A DNA stretch of 64,000 nt from Sphingopyxis microcysteis (lineage in GTDB: Bacteria; Pseudomonadota; Alphaproteobacteria; Sphingomonadales; Sphingomonadaceae): positions 186,001-250,000 of the forward strand of contig NZ_JAANYY010000004.1 of the NCBI RefSeq assembly GCF_012274265.1, in the 5' to 3' direction. Positions 61,241 through 64,000 of the stretch are shown piece by piece. The stretch's first letter is position 1; every line of letters starts with the position of its first letter. Below the pieces are notes generated by a model. That model was not told where the DNA came from and searched no databases. It saw only the letters and a list, made by a program, of their open reading frames with translations. The position numbers and the translations under genes are program-made.

Positions 61241-61581
61241 TCCGCCTCCGTCGCGGTTTTCGCTTCGACTGTCTGCTTGAACCGTGCGAGCCGCGCGCTC
61301 GCCGCGGCGGCGTGCGGGCCGATCCAGCGGTCGTGGATGTCCTGGATCGGCATTGCGTTGAGGTGATTCCACCGCTCGCGGCCGCGGCGTTCGGCGATGA
61401 CCAGCCCCGCATCCTCCAGCACTTTCAGATGCTGCATCACCGTACAGCGGTCGATATCGGCGAAATGGCTGCACAAGGCCCCCGTGGTCAGCGGCTGATC
61501 CTTCAGATCGTCCAATATCTGCCTCCGGATCGGCGAGGCGAGCGCCTTGAAGGTCGCATCGAACTGGTCGGGAATTGACAT
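61219..61581 (-). CDS. ArsR family transcriptional regulator
   Basis: A 120-residue winged-helix repressor. FKALASPIRRQILDDLKDQPLTTGALCSHFADIDRCTVMQHLKVLEDAGLVIAERRGRER-type recognition region is clear, of the kind that pairs with SRPBCC proteins; no metal-binding Cys pair is apparent. The ATG at 61581 lies inside a palindrome, so the protein probably represses its own gene and the divergent SRPBCC gene. Confidence 0.9.
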   Translation of the reverse strand: MSIPDQFDATFKALASPIRRQILDDLKDQPLTTGALCSHFADIDRCTVMQHLKVLEDAGLVIAERRGRERWNHLNAMPIQDIHDRWIGPHAAAASARLARFKQTVEAKTATEADQPTPNS

Positions 61582-61599
61582 GTTATATAAATATAACAT
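61580..61599. promoter_or_regulatory. Palindromic operator overlapping the arsR start
   Basis: ATGTTATATAAATATAACAT is an even palindrome; arms TGTTATAT and ATATAACA flank AA. It begins within the minus-strand start codon and lies 30 bases before the divergent SRPBCC start. Confidence 0.8.
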
Positions 61600-61629
61600 A
61601 AAGAGAGGCGACTCAAGCGGAGAATGATA

Positions 61630-62112
61630 ATGGAACTGAAATTCCGGGTTGCGGCGCGGATCGCGAAGCCAGTGCACGAGGTGTTCGAGGCGGTCGCCGA
61701 TCCGGCGCAGCTGTCCGAATATTTCACGACCGGCGGCGCCCAGGGGCGGCTGGAAACCGGCGCGATGGTGACATGGGATTTTGCCGATTTCCCGGGCGCC
61801 TTCCCCGTCTATGTCATCGAGGTCGTGGCAGACGAAAAGATCGTGCTCGAATGGCAGGCGAGCGAGGGTGAAGCGCACAATATCGAAGGCAGCGAGCCCA
61901 AGGATGCCGACTATCGCACCCGCGTGACGATGAGCTTCAAGGCGCTCGACGATGGCCGCACGCTGGTCGAGATCGCCGAGGAGGGCTGGCGCGAAAATCA
62001 GGGCGCGCTGGGCGCGAGCTATGGCAATTGCCAGGGCTGGTCGCAAATGCTGTGCGCGCTCAAGGCTTGGCTCGAGCATGGCATCAACCTGCGCGAGGGC
62101 ATGTATCGCTGA
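61630..62112 (+). CDS. SRPBCC (AHSA1-like) domain protein
   Basis: A 160-residue START/Bet v1-fold protein. FRVAARIAKPVHEVFEAVADPAQLSEYFTTGGAQG opens the domain, TWDFADFPGAFPVYVIEV is the central strand, and ALKAWLEHGINLREG ends it, as in AHSA1-like proteins that bind small hydrophobic ligands. GGAGA precedes ATG 61630 by six bases, deciding it over 61624. Divergent from and probably controlled by the ArsR gene. Confidence 0.88.
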   Translation: MELKFRVAARIAKPVHEVFEAVADPAQLSEYFTTGGAQGRLETGAMVTWDFADFPGAFPVYVIEVVADEKIVLEWQASEGEAHNIEGSEPKDADYRTRVTMSFKALDDGRTLVEIAEEGWRENQGALGASYGNCQGWSQMLCALKAWLEHGINLREGMYR

Positions 62113-62217
62113 ACATCGCGGCGATCCGGCGGCGAGATACCCGGTACATCTTTGCGGTGGCGCGGACGCACCGGCGCGGCGATGATATTTGCCTTTGATG
62201 CAAGGAAGGGCAATCGA

Positions 62218-63039
62218 GTGAAGCGTGTCATGCTGACGGCCGCGGGCCTGTTACTGAGCGCCGGTACCGCGCAGGCCGCGACCTGCGACGACACTTTTGT
62301 CAAAAAGGGCAATCCGGTGACCGGTCTGCGCTTTGTTGCGACCACTACCGTGCCGAACATGAGCATGCGGAGCGCGATCGGACAGCTCAACGGCATCGTC
62401 GCGGCAAAAGGCTATGCGATCCTGGCGGTCGAGCCCGACGGCGGCGCGATGCTGGTCGAACCGCCGCCCACCGGCAAGTCGCGCCCGTTCCCGATCGAGA
62501 TTGCCGCTGACGGCGCGGGGACGGTGCGCATGGAGGCAAAGCTGCGCGCCGGAATGGGCATCCCCGATGCCGCGGCCAAGGCCGAAATGTGCGGCATCCT
62601 GGCCCAGCTCAAAGGCGGCAAGGCGGGCGAAGCGCTCGCGGCGAAGGGGCTGGGCGCAACCAGTGCGCCCGGCGCTCCGGTTCGCATGAGCGTGCTGCGT
62701 TTCTCGCAAGACATCACCGGGCAGGCGGACAAGAATAACGCCGCGGTGCAGAAACGCTATGAGGGGCGGCAGTTCACCCTTTATGGGCCGGTGTCCTATG
62801 TGGGACCGGCGCGTGGCAGCTATCGCGTCGAATGGAAATTGCTGTCCAGCGTGCTGACCGACATTGTCCCGGGCCGCGCGTCGGCGGGTTTTTCGGTCAA
62901 CTGCATCCTCGCCCCGGGGCAAAGTGTTTATGCGCTTCAGCTGAAACCCAACAAGCATGTCGAGCTGACGGGCACCTTCGACGAGCTCGATTATGGGCTG
63001 TCGTCGGTGTGGTTGAAGGATTGCCGGCCGGTGAAGTAA
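62218..63039 (+). CDS. Exported protein of unknown function
   Basis: A 273-residue protein with a Sec signal (MKRVMLTAAGLLLSAGTAQA, cleavage before ATCDD). The mature part has Cys residues at the start (TCDDTF), in AEMCGIL, in VNCILAP and at the end (LKDCRPVK), possibly disulfide-paired. The last third (VQKRYEGRQFTLYGPVSYVG to HVELTGTFDEL) could be an OB-like beta fold of the tRNA_anti-like type. The start is GTG 62218 behind AGGAAGG, which yields the signal; the frame is open from 62152. Confidence 0.75.
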   Translation: MKRVMLTAAGLLLSAGTAQAATCDDTFVKKGNPVTGLRFVATTTVPNMSMRSAIGQLNGIVAAKGYAILAVEPDGGAMLVEPPPTGKSRPFPIEIAADGAGTVRMEAKLRAGMGIPDAAAKAEMCGILAQLKGGKAGEALAAKGLGATSAPGAPVRMSVLRFSQDITGQADKNNAAVQKRYEGRQFTLYGPVSYVGPARGSYRVEWKLLSSVLTDIVPGRASAGFSVNCILAPGQSVYALQLKPNKHVELTGTFDELDYGLSSVWLKDCRPVK

Positions 63040-63127
63040 ACGGATCGGAGCGGCGCGCCTACCTCTTCCTCTGAAGAGGAGGGGCTTTTTGGCCTTTGGC
63101 GTCATGCAAGGCGCAGCTCTCAATTTC

Positions 63128-63205
63128 CGTCATCCCGGCGAAGGCCGGGATCTCTCCCTCCCGTACCAACGCACCGGCGAGATCCCGGCCTTCGCCGGGA
63201 TGACG
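63128..63205. repeat. Inverted-repeat element, CGTCATCCCGGCGAAGGCCG family
   Basis: Matching arms at both ends and 21 bases between. Nearly the same sequence as at 21659. It separates convergent genes. Confidence 0.93.
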
Positions 63206-63273
63206 ATTGTGATGAGATCGGGCTTCGCTCGCCAGCGTTCGTACAGAAGGCCGTCGTGTTGGCAGCGACCGCT

Positions 63274-64000
63274 TTACCGAAAAGGCGGCTCGTTGAACGC
63301 GCGCAATTTGCGGCTGTGGAGCTTGGCGCCCTCGTCGCGCATCGTTTCGCACGCGCGGATGCCGATCTGGAGATGCGCGGCGATCGCTTCTTCGTAGAAG
63401 CGGTTGGCCTGTCCGGGCAGCTTGAGTTCGCCGTGCAGCGGCTTGTCGCTGACGCAGAGCAGAGTGCCATAGGGCACGCGGAAGCGGTAGCCCTGCGCGG
63501 CGATCGTCGCCGATTCCATGTCGATACCGATCGCGCGCGACTGCGAGAAACGCAGCGCGCTGTCGGTGTAGCGCAGCTCCCAATTGCGGTCGTCGGTGGT
63601 GACTACGGTGCCGGTACGCATGCGTTTCTTGAGATCGGCGCCGCTGGTGCCCGAAACACTCTCGGCCGCGGTCGCGAGCGCGACCTGCACTTCGGCGATC
63701 GGCGGGATCGGGATTTCGGGCGGCAACACGCCGTCGAGGATATGATCATCGCGCAGATACGCGTGCGCGAGAACATAGTCACCAATACGCTGGCTGGGGC
63801 GGAGGCCGCCGCAATGGCCGATCATCAGCCACGCCTCGGGGCGGAGCACCGCCAGATGATCGCAGATCGTTTTCGCGTTCGACGGCCCGACGCCGATGTT
63901 GACGAGCGTGATGCCGCCACCATCGGGGGCGATGAGGTGATATGCGGGCATCTGGTGCCGCCGCCACGCGCTGTCGGCGACCAGCGCGCTGGCGTTGACG
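63274..64000 (-). CDS. amn: AMP nucleosidase, C-terminal part (N-terminus beyond right edge)
   Basis: Splits AMP to adenine and ribose 5-phosphate. The visible 240 or so residues are the nucleoside-phosphorylase-like catalytic domain: LVNIGVGPSNAKTICDHLA, WLMIGHCGGLRPSQRIGDYVLA, and AIGIDMESATIAAQGYRFRVPYGTLLCVSDKPLHGELK. The frame stays open at the window end, so the start is not in view. AMP nucleosidase versus a plain phosphorylase is decided by the DKPLHGELK and ETMRDEGAKL C-terminus. Confidence 0.9.
   Translation of the reverse strand, partial: VNASALVADSAWRRHQMPAYHLIAPDGGGITLVNIGVGPSNAKTICDHLAVLRPEAWLMIGHCGGLRPSQRIGDYVLAHAYLRDDHILDGVLPPEIPIPPIAEVQVALATAAESVSGTSGADLKKRMRTGTVVTTDDRNWELRYTDSALRFSQSRAIGIDMESATIAAQGYRFRVPYGTLLCVSDKPLHGELKLPGQANRFYEEAIAAHLQIGIRACETMRDEGAKLHSRKLRAFNEPPFR

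Overview
The window looks like a chromosomal segment of an alphaproteobacterium of the order Sphingomonadales, close to Sphingopyxis or Sphingomonas. This rests on gene content and style, not on a search: high GC, ChvI next to pckA, a Mg-type HemB, Ala-rich tails on ribosomal proteins L21 and S16, a large TonB-dependent receptor, and many TCGA-rich hairpin repeats between genes. Almost everything is core or semi-core chromosome. I see no prophage, insertion sequence, integron, CRISPR array, tRNA or rRNA.

Layout. 1-7000: ChvI response regulator (cut by the left edge) divergent from pckA, then a DUF885 lipoprotein, DUF3597 and DUF937 proteins and a GNAT. 7200-12150: rplU-rpmA, a small lipoprotein, xdhC plus a MocA-type nucleotidyltransferase, a MarR regulator and the sigma-54 activator PspF. 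12253-15473: an enlarged phage-shock operon with a sigma-54 promoter, a 56-residue leader protein, a strong hairpin, pspA, pspB, pspC and five further small membrane/coiled-coil genes that carry the PspB signature. 15600-22200: sufE, a TonB receptor, clpX, clpP and fdxA. 22300-27300: S4 protein, SUV3-like helicase and an M23 peptidase. 27390-31736: a tightly overlapping operon hemB-GNAT-membrane spermidine-synthase-like protein-gamma carbonic anhydrase. 31900-36500: a PuuD-like protein, then dapF-mtaB-ftsY-yciB with 4-bp overlaps. 36670-47524: a GGDEF/EAL protein, then ffh-rpsP-rimM. The usual partners trmD-rplS come only about 5.2 kb later, after a serine hydrolase, a GGDEF protein, a tiny ORF, a LysR gene and a vapBC module whose toxin gene overlaps trmD. 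47700-64000: DUF1287, asd, DDAH, a DUF2238 membrane protein, a TonB-like protein, an EmrAB-MarR efflux operon, a HCCA-isomerase-like protein, an alpha/beta hydrolase, an M2 peptidyl-dipeptidase with an arylamine N-acetyltransferase, an ArsR/SRPBCC pair and AMP nucleosidase (cut by the right edge).

Three things stand out. First, the psp operon encodes six PspB-signature proteins in a row plus a leader peptide and a possible attenuator. Second, a vapBC module with a perfect palindromic operator is translationally coupled to the tRNA methyltransferase gene trmD inside a broken ribosomal-protein operon. Third, at least 22 inverted-repeat elements of several families occupy nearly every non-operon gap. 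One is read in frame inside mtaB, one is nested inside another, and two place a Shine-Dalgarno sequence in front of the next gene.
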